In this document: positions 9,530-19,470 of the stretch, one piece after another | How positions within the stretch are numbered: position 1 is the stretch's first letter | Layout of the letters: the number at the start of each line of letters is the position of its first letter | Translations under genes and position numbers: made by a program | Notes under the pieces: model-generated | What the model was told of the DNA's origin: nothing | Seen by the model: the letters and a program-made list of their open reading frames with translations, nothing else | Database searches by the model: none | From: Leucocoprinus leucothites | Lineage: Eukaryota > Basidiomycota > Agaricomycetes > Agaricales > Agaricaceae | Assembly: GCA_013368445.1 (NCBI GenBank) | Contig: JAACJO010000009.1 | Location: 248,001 to 312,000, forward strand | Length of the DNA stretch: 64,000 nucleotides | Reading direction: 5' to 3'

Positions 9530-11750
9530 TTAAGAGAGATTGTGCTGGGTTTTATACTCTTGAATAATTTCTTTTGAATTTTCAAGATTTTTCTCTGGTT
9601 CCCATGAGTCTTCAGTAGGTCTGTATCCTTTCCAATGAATTAGGTATTCTATTTTTGTTCCTGAGCATAGTTTGCAAGTTCTATGATTTAGGACTGCTTC
9701 AACTTTGTATTGTTCTTCTCCTGAGACAAGAACAGGTGGTGGTTTAGGGTTGTGTTTACCATAAATGTCATTCTCAGTTACTGGCATGAGAAGTGAACTA
9801 TGGAACTTGTTGTGAATCTTCCACTTTTGTGGTAGTTTGAGTTTGTAGTTGACTGGAGAGGTCTTTCTAATAATAGTAAATGGACCTTCTCTTCTTTGAT
9901 TAAGCTTCTTAGAAGTGTAGGGTAAAGGGAGATTTCAGTTGTCTAACCAAACTTGGTCTCCTACTTTGAATGGTGTCCATGGTTGGTTCTTTCATTGAGC
10001 TATCATGAGACATGTTTGTTCATGTGCCTCTAGGGCTGCTTCTCAGACTTGTTCCAAGAATAGAGACTTCTCATTGATAGAAGGTGTGTCTGTCTCTATA
10101 TCTGAGATAAACGTTTGTGGGTTATATCCTAGGATTAATTTGTATGGTGAGTGTTTTCTTCCAGAATGGGGTTTTGTATTGTGTATGAATTCAATCATTG
10201 GAAGTGCTCGTTTCCATATGGTTGGGTTTTGTGACATGTAAACTGCTAAGTAAAACTCAATTTCTTGGTTGTACCTTTTGGTAGTACATCTGTTATGTAT
10301 ATTGATTATATCTAGCATTTGTTCCATCTACAATACAAAGTTGATATTAGCTTTACTTAAGTAATATTACAATTATGCTTTCTACTTTGTTTGTTATTGT
10401 TTTCTTTAGTTTGTTTTGACTCATTTACTTTGCCTTGCTATGACTTGTTATGACTTGTTTGGTTTTGTATACATTTTGATAACATGTGATTGTTAAATAT
10501 AGCTGCGCTATATTTGGACTTACCTTGTGATTGATTAGATGATCAAAGAAGAACTTCTAAAGCTTCTTTGACAGATCGCATCTTATATAGTTTAATTAGT
10601 GTTAAGGAAGCTGTACACTTCTCCTCTTTCATTAGAAGCTCTTAGCCCTAGTTAATATTAGATACAGACTTGTATTATATATAAGTCGTTGACATCTACC
10701 AAGGAGAAATGATGTTTCTCCTTGGTTAGGTGGAGACTCAATACAAGCCTTTATCTATATAAAGTTGAATTGAACTTAAGCTCTAAGATCTCAATTACTG
10801 AAGTCTTTACTATTATAATCACTGTATTATAACTCTGACTTAGTAAACAACTTTGTCGCTTACCGAGAAGGAGTCCCCTTTGATAAGATCAACCCGATAC
10901 TTATCACACCAGCTTAGGACCAGGCCGGCATCACTATAACAACATCTGTCTGTGGATGATATGCTGTAGACAGGGCTGGTGTAATATTGAGTTTTTCGTA
11001 TAGTTTTTGCATTGATTTAGCAGCAAATTGTGGATCTTGATCTGAGATTATTTTGTTTGGTGTTCCGTATTTTGAGAATACTTTGTCAATAAGAATTTCA
11101 GCAATGCCATCGGCATTTACTGTCTTCTTTGTTGGAGTTAGAATTATCCCTTTTGTAAGTCCATGGTCCACTATGGACAATATACAATCATATCTGTCAT
11201 CAGGTGGTAGATCTGTGATAAGATCCATGGATATTTGGGAAAAGGGCCTTGTGGAAGAAGGGCCTTTAATCAGTTGCATCAGTGGTTTAACTGGGTGATG
11301 GTTGATCTTGTACTGTTGACAAATAGGGCATCCTTTGACATAGTTCTGAACATATGTGTTCATTCCAGGCCAGTAAACTAATTTAGATAGTTTACGAAAC
11401 ATTTTGGTTGTTCCTGGGTGTCCTGATGTCTTGTGATTATGTACACATTGTAGAAGTCTTCTTTTTAGTTCTGCATCTTCAGGTATCACATGTCTTCCCT
11501 GATATTTATAAATGCCATCATCTTCTGTAAATCTTTTAGATGGGGCAATCTTCACTTGTTTATTCTTAATTTCTTCTTTAATTTCCTCAGAAAGGAAGTT
11601 AATGAATTTTTCTGATAGTATTGCAATGAGATCTTTGTTATCCTTTCCATCTGGGACTAGGTCTGGTCTTCTACTCAATGTGTCAGCAAGAGTATTTTTG
11701 TTACCAGCCAAGTGCTTTATGGAGTAATGAAAGTATGTCATGTACAGCAT
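9530..11750 (-). pseudogene. gypsy-1 integrase and chromodomain, interrupted by a solo LTR
   Basis: On the minus strand 11750-10947 carries LAGNKNTLADTLSRRPD (end of RNase H), the HHCC zinc finger region (LLQCVHNHKTSGHPG ... CPICQQYKINHH), the catalytic core ISMDLITDLP and KIISDQDPQFAAK, and STAYHPQTD. The solo LTR C then intervenes. It resumes at 10285 with KRYNQEIEFYLAVYMSQNP, FIHNTKPHSGRKHSPYKLIL (catalytic Glu in NQEIE). The end, 9787-9530, is a chromodomain: YKVEAVLNHRTCK, IEYLIHWKGYRPTEDSWEPE. Chromodomains target integration to heterochromatin. A one-base deletion seems to lie next to the LTR insertion. Confidence 0.9.
10291..10941 (+). repeat. Solo LTR C (651 bp) inside gypsy-1 integrase
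   Basis: It belongs to the same family as LTRs A, B and D (TGTTATGTATATTG ... CACTATAACA). It is flanked by a perfect 5-bp duplication acatc at 10286-10290 and 10942-10946. No internal region is present, so it is what remains after recombination between the two LTRs of a full element. It landed within the HPQTD motif of the integrase. Confidence 0.95.
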
Positions 11751-11770
11751 CCATCTGGCTTGTCTTTGAT

Positions 11771-13204
11771 TTAATTGTTGTGGTTCTTGCCATCTGGTGA
11801 GATTCTTGTGATCAGACCATACAGTATGATGATAGGGTGTGCTGATCCTTCAAGGTAGTGTTGCCATTCCTTTAGTGCTCTAATAATAGCAAGGAATTCT
11901 TGGTCAGACACATGATAGTTTTGTTCCACAGGGTTGAGGGTTTGTGAATAATAAGCCACAGGGTGCTTATCTCCATTTGAATCTCTTTGGAGTAGTACTG
12001 CACCAGTAGCAAATGTTGGAGCATCACATTCAATTTCAAATGGCTTTGATTCGTCAACTATTTGAAGTATAGGTTGCTTAAGGAATTGTTCCTTGAGCTT
12101 CTCAAAGCTTTTCTGTGCTTCTGAGTTCCATTTGAATTTCGTTGTTTTACAAAGTAATGCATTAGGTGGTTGTGCGATAGCTGAGAAGCCGTGAATGAAT
12201 CTGTGATAGAAGTTACAGAATCCAATGAATTGTCAGATATTTCAGACAGACTTGGGTACTGGCCAATCCTGTATATCCTTAAGTTTGACTGGGTCCATCT
12301 TGATAGAGTCAGGAATTATGATAACTCCAAGATACTCTAGACATTGCTTCTCAAATTTGCATTTCTCAGTCTTTAAATACAACTTGTTCTGTTGTAGAAT
12401 CCTTAAGACTTGTTTAGTAAGTCTTTTGAGTTGTTCTTTCGTTTTCGCATAGATAAGGATGTCATCCATATAGATGATAACTCTGCCTTTCTCAGTAAGG
12501 TCTTTAAAGATGTGATCCATCATGGATTGGAAGGTAGTGGGTGAATTCGTCATTCCAAAGCACATGACTGTGGGTTCATATAACCCATTAGGAGTGTGGA
12601 ATGCTGCTTTCCATTCATGTCCTTCATGGATTCAGACATTATTGTATCCTAGTCAGACATCTAACTTGGTAAACCAATTAGATCCTTTGAGTTTATCCAT
12701 GATTCATGATATGCTTGGTATAGGATGAGCATTCTTTATCGTATTCTTGTTAAGGAATTGATAGTCTTGACATGGGTGTAAGTCTCCTCCTTTCTTTCCT
12801 ACAAAGAAGAAAGAAGAGGCCATAGGTGATTTGGATTTCCGAATATATCCCTTTCATAGGTTTTCAGAAATAAATTTGTCAAGTTCAGTTCTCTCCTGAG
12901 GTGTCAGGTGATAAACTGGCATTCGTTTGGGTTTAAATTCAGGTATAGTCTCAATTTTGTGATCCCAAGGATGTCTAGGTGGTAATTTCTCAGATTTGTC
13001 TTTATTGAAGACTTTGAGAAACTGATGAAATTTCTTTGGTATGGCTTTCACAGGGTCTGATTCCTGTTTAGGTTTAGTAGCCAAGTTGTGAAGTTGTTGT
13101 GATGTGTTAGACTTCACATTAATTTCATAATACAACTGATTGATGGAATCAGCTTTTGCTTTAGTTAATTTGATCATGCGAGAGCCTTCACCCCACCAAT
13201 GCAA
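11771..13204 (-). pseudogene. gypsy-1 reverse transcriptase and RNase H
   Basis: The minus strand carries VKAIPKKFHQFLKVFNKDKS, LPPRHPWDHKIETIPEFKPK and LTPQERTELDKFI (RT entry), then after several stops MCFGMTNSPTTFQSMMDHIF, the catalytic IIYMDDILIY (YMDD at 12471-12482), EKCKFEKQCLEYLGVII and VKLKDIQDWPVP. The tether follows in another frame (FIGFCNFYHRFIHGFSAIA), then RNase H with PFEIECDAPTFATGAVLLQ and HPVAYYSQTLNPVEQNYHVSDQEFLAII. YMDD is intact, but at least three stops and two frame changes make it inactive. Confidence 0.92.
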
Positions 13205-13246
13205 CGACAGCCTCTGCCAATCAACATCAGGATTGAATCTCTTTAA

Positions 13247-13600
13247 CTATGTGATTCCTAAGAATAGTTGGTTTGATCCAAGTTTGACTATTCTTGGAGA
13301 GATTGTCATAATCTTGTTGTTTACTTCTATTTTTAATTTTGTATAGTGAGTACAACTTCCTGATAGGTTTTGTGTTCTGTCAGCATTACAGATTTTGATT
13401 GCCTTTTTCATTTTGAATTTTGGCAAGTTATAAGTATTGACTAGTTGTAGGTCAATAAATTCTCCACTAGCTTCTGAATCAAGTAGTGCTTGTAGGTTGT
13501 GTTTTGCTCTAGTTGTATGGAGCAAGATGGGTACATGTACTGTTAATCCTTTGTTCAATTGAAGATTGATGATGTCTATCTGATCTTCATGAGTACTCAA
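13247..13600 (-). pseudogene. gypsy-1 aspartic protease
   Basis: Minus-strand motif ALLDSEASGEFIDLQLV is a retropepsin active site in which the expected D-S/T-G is DSE, i.e. glycine replaced by glutamate, a G-to-A change. PRIVKLGSNQLFLGIT marks the second conserved strand of the fold, with a stop where W is usual. The frame overlaps the end of gag. The altered active site would abolish activity. Confidence 0.8.
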
Positions 13601-14315
13601 AAATTTTCATTTGAGTATTCTTGAAATGGATTGTCTTTGTTGCTAGCTTGTTCTATTTCATAAACCATGGCATCTGGATCTTTCCTTTTAGGCTTGAAAG
13701 GTCTATGATTCCCTTGTTTCGGTTTGGACTGGGACTTCTGTGTCTGCTTCAATCCCATGTTTGTCTTTCCTCTCAACTTAAACCAAACCTTCCTTGCCAG
13801 ACAAGATTTAGCAAAATGTCCTTTCTTGTTGCAGAAGAAGCATTCTCCTCTCTTGAGTGCAATTCTCTGCTTGTCAGTGAGAACATTATTGATGATGTGG
13901 GAGTATAGTGAACCATAGACATCTCTGTCTGTGTTGCTTGGTCCTTCATTGTATATTTGGTTGATGTCTTCTCCTTCACTCTCCTCTTCTTCAGGATTAT
14001 CATCATCCTCTGTGCCAAGTTTGTATATACCTCCGTTGTCTGCTTCCTGATCATCTTTGACTGATAATCGGTATATTCCTCTTGATATTCTGTCGATATC
14101 CATGTCCCCCTTGGATCATCTGGGTCTAGATAGGGGTTGACTATAGATGTCATTATATTGTGGTTGGGATCCATATTGTCTACTATTCTTTTTGGTCTTT
14201 CTTGATCTGTTTGAAGATCCTGGATTAGAATTTCCAATGCGGTATCTCCATTGCTCTTGGACAACTTTGTATGCCTGCCTTGCAACTGTTTTCCACTCTG
14301 CACATTGACTAAAAC
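13597..14315 (-). pseudogene. gypsy-1 gag, C-terminal half with CCHC knuckle
   Basis: The minus strand begins right at the left edge of the giant element with INLDCFSQCAEWKTV and ARQAYKVVQEQWRYR (end of capsid). An acidic linker follows in another frame (DDNPEEEESEGEDINQIY), then the knuckle C-FF-C-NKKG-H-FAKS-C at 13801-13842 and a basic tail. Its first residues continue the gag half at 55702-57232 in frame (…DFINLD|CFSQ…) when the shared 10-bp target is counted once. The frame changes once around 14110. Confidence 0.88.
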
Positions 14316-14354
14316 AATCTAGATTAATCTGCCCATGACAACTCTCATCCACTT

Positions 14355-14545
14355 GGATTATTTTAATCTGGATTAAATCTGGATTCAAGCTGGATTCAGG
14401 CAGGGCCGATGGCAGGGCATGCGGTCTTGAAAGACTTTGCTGCCTTCAATCCAGATTTAATCTAGATTTAAGCTGGATTCAGCTGCAGAGCATGTAGTAT
14501 TGAACGACTCAGCCATCTTAAATCCAGATTAAATCCAGATTTAAG
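14355..14545 (+). repeat. Left terminal 73-bp repeat array of the giant element
   Basis: Two units 73 bp apart (catg at 14418 and 14491) are built from aatctggatt/aatccagatt palindromes separated by a CTGCAGAGCATGTAGTATTG-like spacer. The outer unit (gggcatgcggtcttgaaagac) is a diverged version found also as the outermost unit at the right end. About 30 bp outside it (14316-14354) are extra bases not present at the right end, so the left terminus has been modified. Confidence 0.85.
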
Positions 14546-14904
14546 ACAACTGAGTGTAGCAAAGAGGGTTTTCGTGTGATATACAAGTGTTGTAGCAACT
14601 ATCTACTACCAGGGCTTCAACCCAGAATAGGGCTTTGGTGCTTGAGTGAGTTGAGGGCAACTAGGAGAGAAGGGAGATGAAGATGTATGATTAGGGTGGA
14701 TTGTACTGTCAGCCTAGCTATTACAATATTATATATATATATGTGTGTACTGAGCCAGGATGTGAATAAAGAGAAGATGGAGTGGGAAGGCCTTGAGTTA
14801 GCAAGAGTCCAAGATGACAAAGTGGTTAGTTGGGGACTTGTTTGGCTTGAAAATCTTGAAATATCTTTGTTTGGCAGTGTGTTACTCTAATGGAAGTGGT
14901 ACGG
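14546..14904. other. Left subterminal region, no gene seen
   Basis: This is non-coding sequence between the terminal repeats and the first 1340-bp LTR, with a short (at)n-(gt)n microsatellite at about 14731-14748. The last four bases (acgg, 14901-14904) match the bases that would flank the other side of the LTR after reversing the inversion. Confidence 0.5.
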
Positions 14905-15105
14905 TGTGACACGAAAACCGAAAATAAACAAGAAATACTAATATTTTCGCGATTTCACACTTAGTATTATAAAAGAATAATGCTATGCCTAAGAGCCCTA
15001 TAGTGTGTTAGCGGTGTAGCTACAAAGCTACTTACTAAGAAGTAATACAGTCAACCAATATGGCAGATGAGACTGGTAATCTAGTACAGCTGTCCACTGT
15101 TGTGA

Positions 15106-15198
15106 ACTGTTCCAGGGATTCGAACCCTTGACTTCAGGACACCGCATCTCCGAATTACCGCTTTAGGACTTGAGGGAAACCTCCGGGCCAAGAACAAT
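15106..15198 (-). other. tRNA-like segment in LTR3-L
   Basis: This is the inverted twin of the segment at 23104-23196. On the minus strand it has a Pol III B box GGTTCGAATCC (15116-15126) in a T-arm-like setting and 7-bp complementary ends. See the entry at 23104 for detail. Confidence 0.4.
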
Positions 15199-15657
15199 CC
15201 AAACAATCTAAAAATAAGGACCAAGGTCTAGAACCAGATCAGAAGAACCAACAGACCAGTTAACAGACAACGATCTGCATTTTCCATATGTACAAAACAG
15301 GAACCTAGCTACCCCACTGCTTAGCTATGTCATTTCTGCACTGCTCAGTCATCCAACTGTACTGGCCAAAGCAAACCGATGGTTGCATTGACATGTCAGG
15401 GGTCCTCAGTTAAAGAAAATATCACAGCCAAAATGCTTACCCATGATTAAAAAAGGATTAATGAAAGAAACTCGCATGGTAGCTACTCTGCTACCCATAT
15501 GACAACCTAGTGATCGAACGGACCTACTGGTCAGTGTCGCATCGTAAAAGTATACCCAGTCAAATCCAGGACAATTCAGTCAATTTCTATTAGTCAATTT
15601 CGAGTCATACCTATTTCTTTCTAGAATATTTCGTCTATTTTCATATCTCTCAAATAA

Positions 15658-15666
15658 TATAAAAAG
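15658..15666 (+). promoter_or_regulatory. TATA box of LTR3-L
   Basis: TATAAAAAG lies 753 bp into the LTR and is followed by a gene-free leader of about 580 bp, a plausible U3/R promoter. The same element is at 22636-22644 on the minus strand in LTR3-R. Confidence 0.55.
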
Positions 15667-16262
15667 GGCCCAACAGCATGCGGATAGGCAAGGAATCCTA
15701 CGCCTCCATAGTGCTATAGGGTGTGCAGACCACAAACTAAGCATTTGTCAAGTGAATAAGTGATCAACCTTCTAAGAGAACTCTAACAGGAAAGACTCCT
15801 ACTAGTCAATCTAAGAAATATCCCAAGATGTCTCAAGTTCGACCTAGCATCACAGCGAAGTAGCTACCAAGCTAAGAGAGCTTGTAGTTAAAGCATATAG
15901 ACCGCACCAGCGCCAGTGTGTGACTGAGTGGGTGATTATAGACAAGGTCCAGTTGACCTTAGAGGGAGACAGAGACAGCTTCAGGATAAAAGATCTTAGC
16001 TATAGCAGTCAACTAAGAGTTGCAAACTGTGCACTTAGTCAGGATCCTAGTACAGTGTTCGAGAATTTCCCAAAGTAAATAAAACAGCATTTAGTCCCAT
16101 CACACATTTCGCATTATTCAGCAGTAATTACATAAATCCTCATCAATTTCTCATACTTCCCCTCAAATTCATTAGAGGTTACATTCTAGCTACCTAGCTA
16201 GTACTCCACTTGATGTTATATCCATACATCAAAAAACCTCTACAGCAGAAATCAACACAAAG

Positions 16263-16823
16263 TCATAATGAACCGTCTTTCTTCTGAACGAAGAGAACGG
16301 GTGTGCCATGAGGCAAAGAAGTGGGGCAGATAAATCCAATAGATACGTGTTTGTCAATAAATTCACAGAGCAACTCAAGCTTGGATGGAGATAATGAATA
16401 GATAGTGCCAACAGGAGGTTGAGCACCCTCTTCAATATTGATTTTGAGATTGTAAGGGCGATGTGGTGCAAGGCTGTCAGCATGAGCTTTGCTGAACACA
16501 TCAGCAAATTCATGATATTCATTGGGCACTTTAGTAAGGTCAATTGACTCATCAGAAACCTGAGCTGAATTGGCAGAAGCGGAAGGTGAGCTCAGATTGA
16601 GGCAGAAGTTTATTGAACCAGGAAGGTGCAAAGTGTGAATGTATGCAGCAGCATTGATGATAGAAATGCGAGGAGCTGTTGCAATACCAGGAGTAGACAT
16701 AGAAGTCCCAGAAGATGGTGAATTCAGAGGAGTGTCAGCCATCAGGCTAGGAGCAGGTGACAATGTAGGAGCTGCTATGGGAGCAGATGTGACACAGGCA
16801 GAAGGGGCAAGATTATCCTGCAA
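16263..16823 (-). pseudogene. gypsy-2 pol linker and start of reverse transcriptase
   Basis: A Ser/Pro/Ala-rich linker is followed by VPNEYHEFADVFSKAHADSL, APHRPYNLKINIEEGAQPP, SLSPSKLELLCEFIDKH and GTPVLFVQKKDGSL, the standard entry of a Ty3/gypsy RT. The next codon is TGA where Arg is expected, then LCVDF, then LTR3 sequence. The remainder of RT ([10 protein letters not shown]...) is at 23398 on the opposite strand. It is split by insertion plus inversion and closed by CpG decay. Confidence 0.92.
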
Positions 16824-16829
16824 ATGTGA

Positions 16830-17216
16830 TTAGAAAGATATACTGCTCGAAACCCAGTCAATCAATGGATTGTAGCGGGTGAGCCAGTTGTGTCCTAGTA
16901 CCACAGAGCAGGAAGAATCAAGCCAAGTGACGTAGAAGTCAATAGTCATAGATTCACCAGTAGAGAAAGTAACAGGAAGGGTCACAAGTTCAGTAATGTA
17001 ACTATTCAACGATCCATCAAATAGGTGAAGCTTGATAGGAGGTAAGGGTGAAGTCGGAAGAGAGTGAGTGTGGATAAAATCAGAATCTATGAAGCAATGA
17101 GTCAAGCTGGAATCAACAAGAGCACAAAACAGTATCTGTTGAATATTATCAGATGAGCAAATAAGAGAAGAAGTGAGGGAAGCGATAAGAGAATTTGGGT
17201 TGGAAAGAGTGGACAC
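16830..17216 (-). pseudogene. gypsy-2 aspartic protease
   Basis: The minus strand carries FCALVDSSLTHCFIDSDFIH, a retropepsin active site in which D-S-G has become D-S-S. It is followed by LPTSPLPPIKLHLFDG and CSVVLGHNWLTRYNPLIDWV, typical of the C-terminal half of chromovirus proteases. The glycine loss should inactivate it. It lies between the gag knuckle and the pol linker. Confidence 0.85.
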
Positions 17217-17374
17217 ATTGAGGTGGAGACTCTCTGGTGCACAGATGAGCTCAATGCGACCCCCAGTCTGTGCAGAGTCCTGAGGGTCACCCTCTATTTT
17301 TCCAGACTCTTTTCAGAGTCCTTGGGCAGAACCGCTTCAACCTTATGGATCTTGGCCCGATTTTGTTTCTTGTG

Positions 17375-18591
17375 GCAATTCTCGACCTTGTGGCCTTTGC
17401 TGCTGCAGAATAGACAGAGATCTTCATCGAGGCATCATTTCCGCTCCTCGGGTGTCAGTTTGCCATTTTGGCTGAGTTTACTAGAGAGGTCAAATTTCAG
17501 CATAGGATGTTGGGTACTGGATGTGGATGGAGTGGGGGTGTTGGATTTGGTAGTTGGGGCCTGTGACTGATTACGGTTGCTGTTGTTGTTGCTGTTACTG
17601 TTGTTGCCTTGATTGTTGTTGTTGTTGTTGCCAGGTTGAGACTGGCCGCATGACAGATTCAGGTTGGAGGGATTGGAGGTAGAGGGCTTGTTGGGCTACT
17701 TCTGACTGAGAGAATTGGCAGCATCCTTTTCTGCAGTGCGGGCATGAACACGTTCATAGTCACGCTCCCAGTAGCGTCCATCATAAATGATAGCCAAGCA
17801 ATGCATTTCCTCGAAAATAGTGGGTTTTCCCTGCTCGCAGGTACTGAGAGGGTCTTGGATGTGGTTTGGAAGTCCCTTGTAGTAATGGTGATAGAGGACC
17901 TCATCATTCCAACTGAGTTGAGAGGCATGTTTGAGGAACTCTACATTGTAGGTGGCAATCTTGTCACCCGTTTTCATATGAAGGGTATCAAGCATCTCAG
18001 CTGCTTCTCCCTTCGGGTTGGCAATGCCAAAATGCATACGGAGCTCATGGACAAATGCACTCCAATTGTCAAACCAGTCATAGAAGACACCCTGTTCTTC
18101 CTGAGTGAGGCCGACCTCAAACCAGTCAAGCACAACACTGGTGAGGTAGGTCATAGTGAAGTCGACTTTCTGATTGTCATGCTAGAACTGAGTGGGATTG
18201 GCTCAGAAATATAGATGGCATTGGATTAGGAAAGTGTTGAGTTTTTTGGAGTCAGAGCCGCTGAAAGTGTCTGGGAGGCAAGCCTTGTTGACATGAGTCT
18301 GGTTGGCTTGTGCAGCTGCTTGGTGATCAAGATTGTCAGTGAGCCTACCCAAGGCATCAGTAGATGATCATTGTTGGGGTCCTGTCAGGGAGCTTGGGGA
18401 TGAGGTGTCCGTCGAGGAGGAAGAGGCTCATCGGAGGAGGAGTGGGAAGGGTCTTCAGGATTATTGCCATCAGGGTCACTAGGGCCACTGGGAGAGCCAT
18501 TATAGATGGGTTCATCATCTTCATTATTGCCATTGTGATCCATAGATTGATCATCAGCATAGTCTGGACCATCAGAGTCACCCAGTTCCAA
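17375..18591 (-). pseudogene. gypsy-2 gag with CCHC knuckle
   Basis: An acidic start (MELGDSDGPDYADDQSMDHN) is followed by the capsid domain in 18154-17696 (VVLDWFEVGLTQEEQGVFYD, WSAFVHELRMHFG, AEMLDTLHMKTGDKIATYNV), an Asn-rich low-complexity linker (17580-17640) and the knuckle C-LF-C-SSKG-H-KVEN-C at 17375-17416. Frames change at about 18160 and 17695, and a stop precedes the knuckle. The domain order is that of chromovirus gag. Confidence 0.88.
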
Positions 18592-18911
18592 GGGATCAGA
18601 TGGCAGACCGCCAGGTGGGACAGGAGTTCTGGGAGGACGGATATTTCAAAAGCGATGAGGAGGCAGTGGAGGAGAGCTAGCAGAATGAGGAGTTTCTGGG
18701 AGATTGGGATTAAGACGATGTGAATGGCAGATGTGGATACTGATATGAGGACTATCATCAGTAAGACGAGAAGAGCTTGGGACAGGAGGAGGAGTGTGAG
18801 AGCATTTCCACTCTGGTTGCATAACGGTGGAGGTCTTGCCCTTGATAGTGTGGGTGTTGACCATGATGACAGAAGTGCAAGTGTGACAGTAGAATCTGAG
18901 TCTGATAATAC

Positions 18912-19470
18912 TGTTAAGTGCACAAACACTACAGGTGGGGAGCTGACATCTAGGACTGGATGGACAGAGGTGGGACAGAGGTAAGGCAGGAGCCGGTCAT
19001 TGAATGCAGGAGTGGGTCATGGCCTCAACTTATGTGTTGTGCCAACTACTGATGCTTGACCCAGATTTCAGACAAGATAAGAGAGCAGAGGACAAACAGA
19101 GAGTAGAGGAAAGTAGTGTATCACTAAGTTGATTATCAGACTGAGGAATCCAAGTACAAAGTTGTGCTACTTATATATGATGCGGAATATAGGATCGGAT
19201 AAGGAAAACAAGCAAAGTAGTAAATGGAGAAATAATCAAAGTGGAGTCCACAAATTTTACAAGGCTAGAAGATATAAAATTTACTATTAAACAGTTGTCA
19301 GAAAATTTCGATAAGGTGGTATGAATTAATAAGATGGAAGATGTCAGAATAAGTCTGAAGGCGAAAGACCAATAAAAACTGATGTAACTGAAATGTGAAA
19401 GTGGGTAGGAGTTCATGAAAATATTACCAAGTCCGAAACATGAGCCTGTATTGAGGACCAGCTCATGACA
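18912..19470 (-). repeat. gypsy-2 5' LTR (559 bp)
   Basis: On the minus strand it runs TGTCATGAGC... to ...GTGCACTTAACA. It has exactly the length of the plus-strand copy at 27782-28340. The two differ mostly where one has TG and the other CA, or one has CG and the other TG/CA, i.e. at ancestral CpG sites. Confidence 0.92.

Larger units (their letters stand above)
14905..16244 (+). repeat. LTR3-L, 1340-bp LTR (young, CpG-rich)
   Basis: Ends are TGTGACAC and CTACA. It is colinear over exactly 1340 bp with the inverted copy at 22058-23397. Comparing both by eye I found a single difference (14912 C; the other copy has T on this strand), a CpG-to-TpG change. It keeps many CpGs, unlike its surroundings, so it is recent. 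The sense-strand TATA box is at 15658. No internal retrotransposon region of this family is present in the window, so it is treated as a solo LTR. Confidence 0.85.
16245..19470 (-). mobile_element. gypsy-2 chromovirus, 5' part (within an inverted segment)
   Basis: On the minus strand: 5' LTR (19470-18912), gag with CCHC, protease and the start of RT, ending VQKKDGSL*LCVDFC at the LTR3 boundary (16245). The rest of pol is on the plus strand from 23398. The 5-bp target sequence outside the 5' LTR is caagc (read on the minus strand, 19475-19471), matching caagt after the 3' LTR at 28341-28345 apart from one C-to-T change. The two parts total about 8.17 kb. Confidence 0.88.

Noticed and set aside
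18357..18984. Frames of 86-190 residues on both strands next to the gypsy-2 5' LTR
   Set aside because: Shadows of the acidic gag start; only the minus-strand acidic frame is consistent with the gag order.
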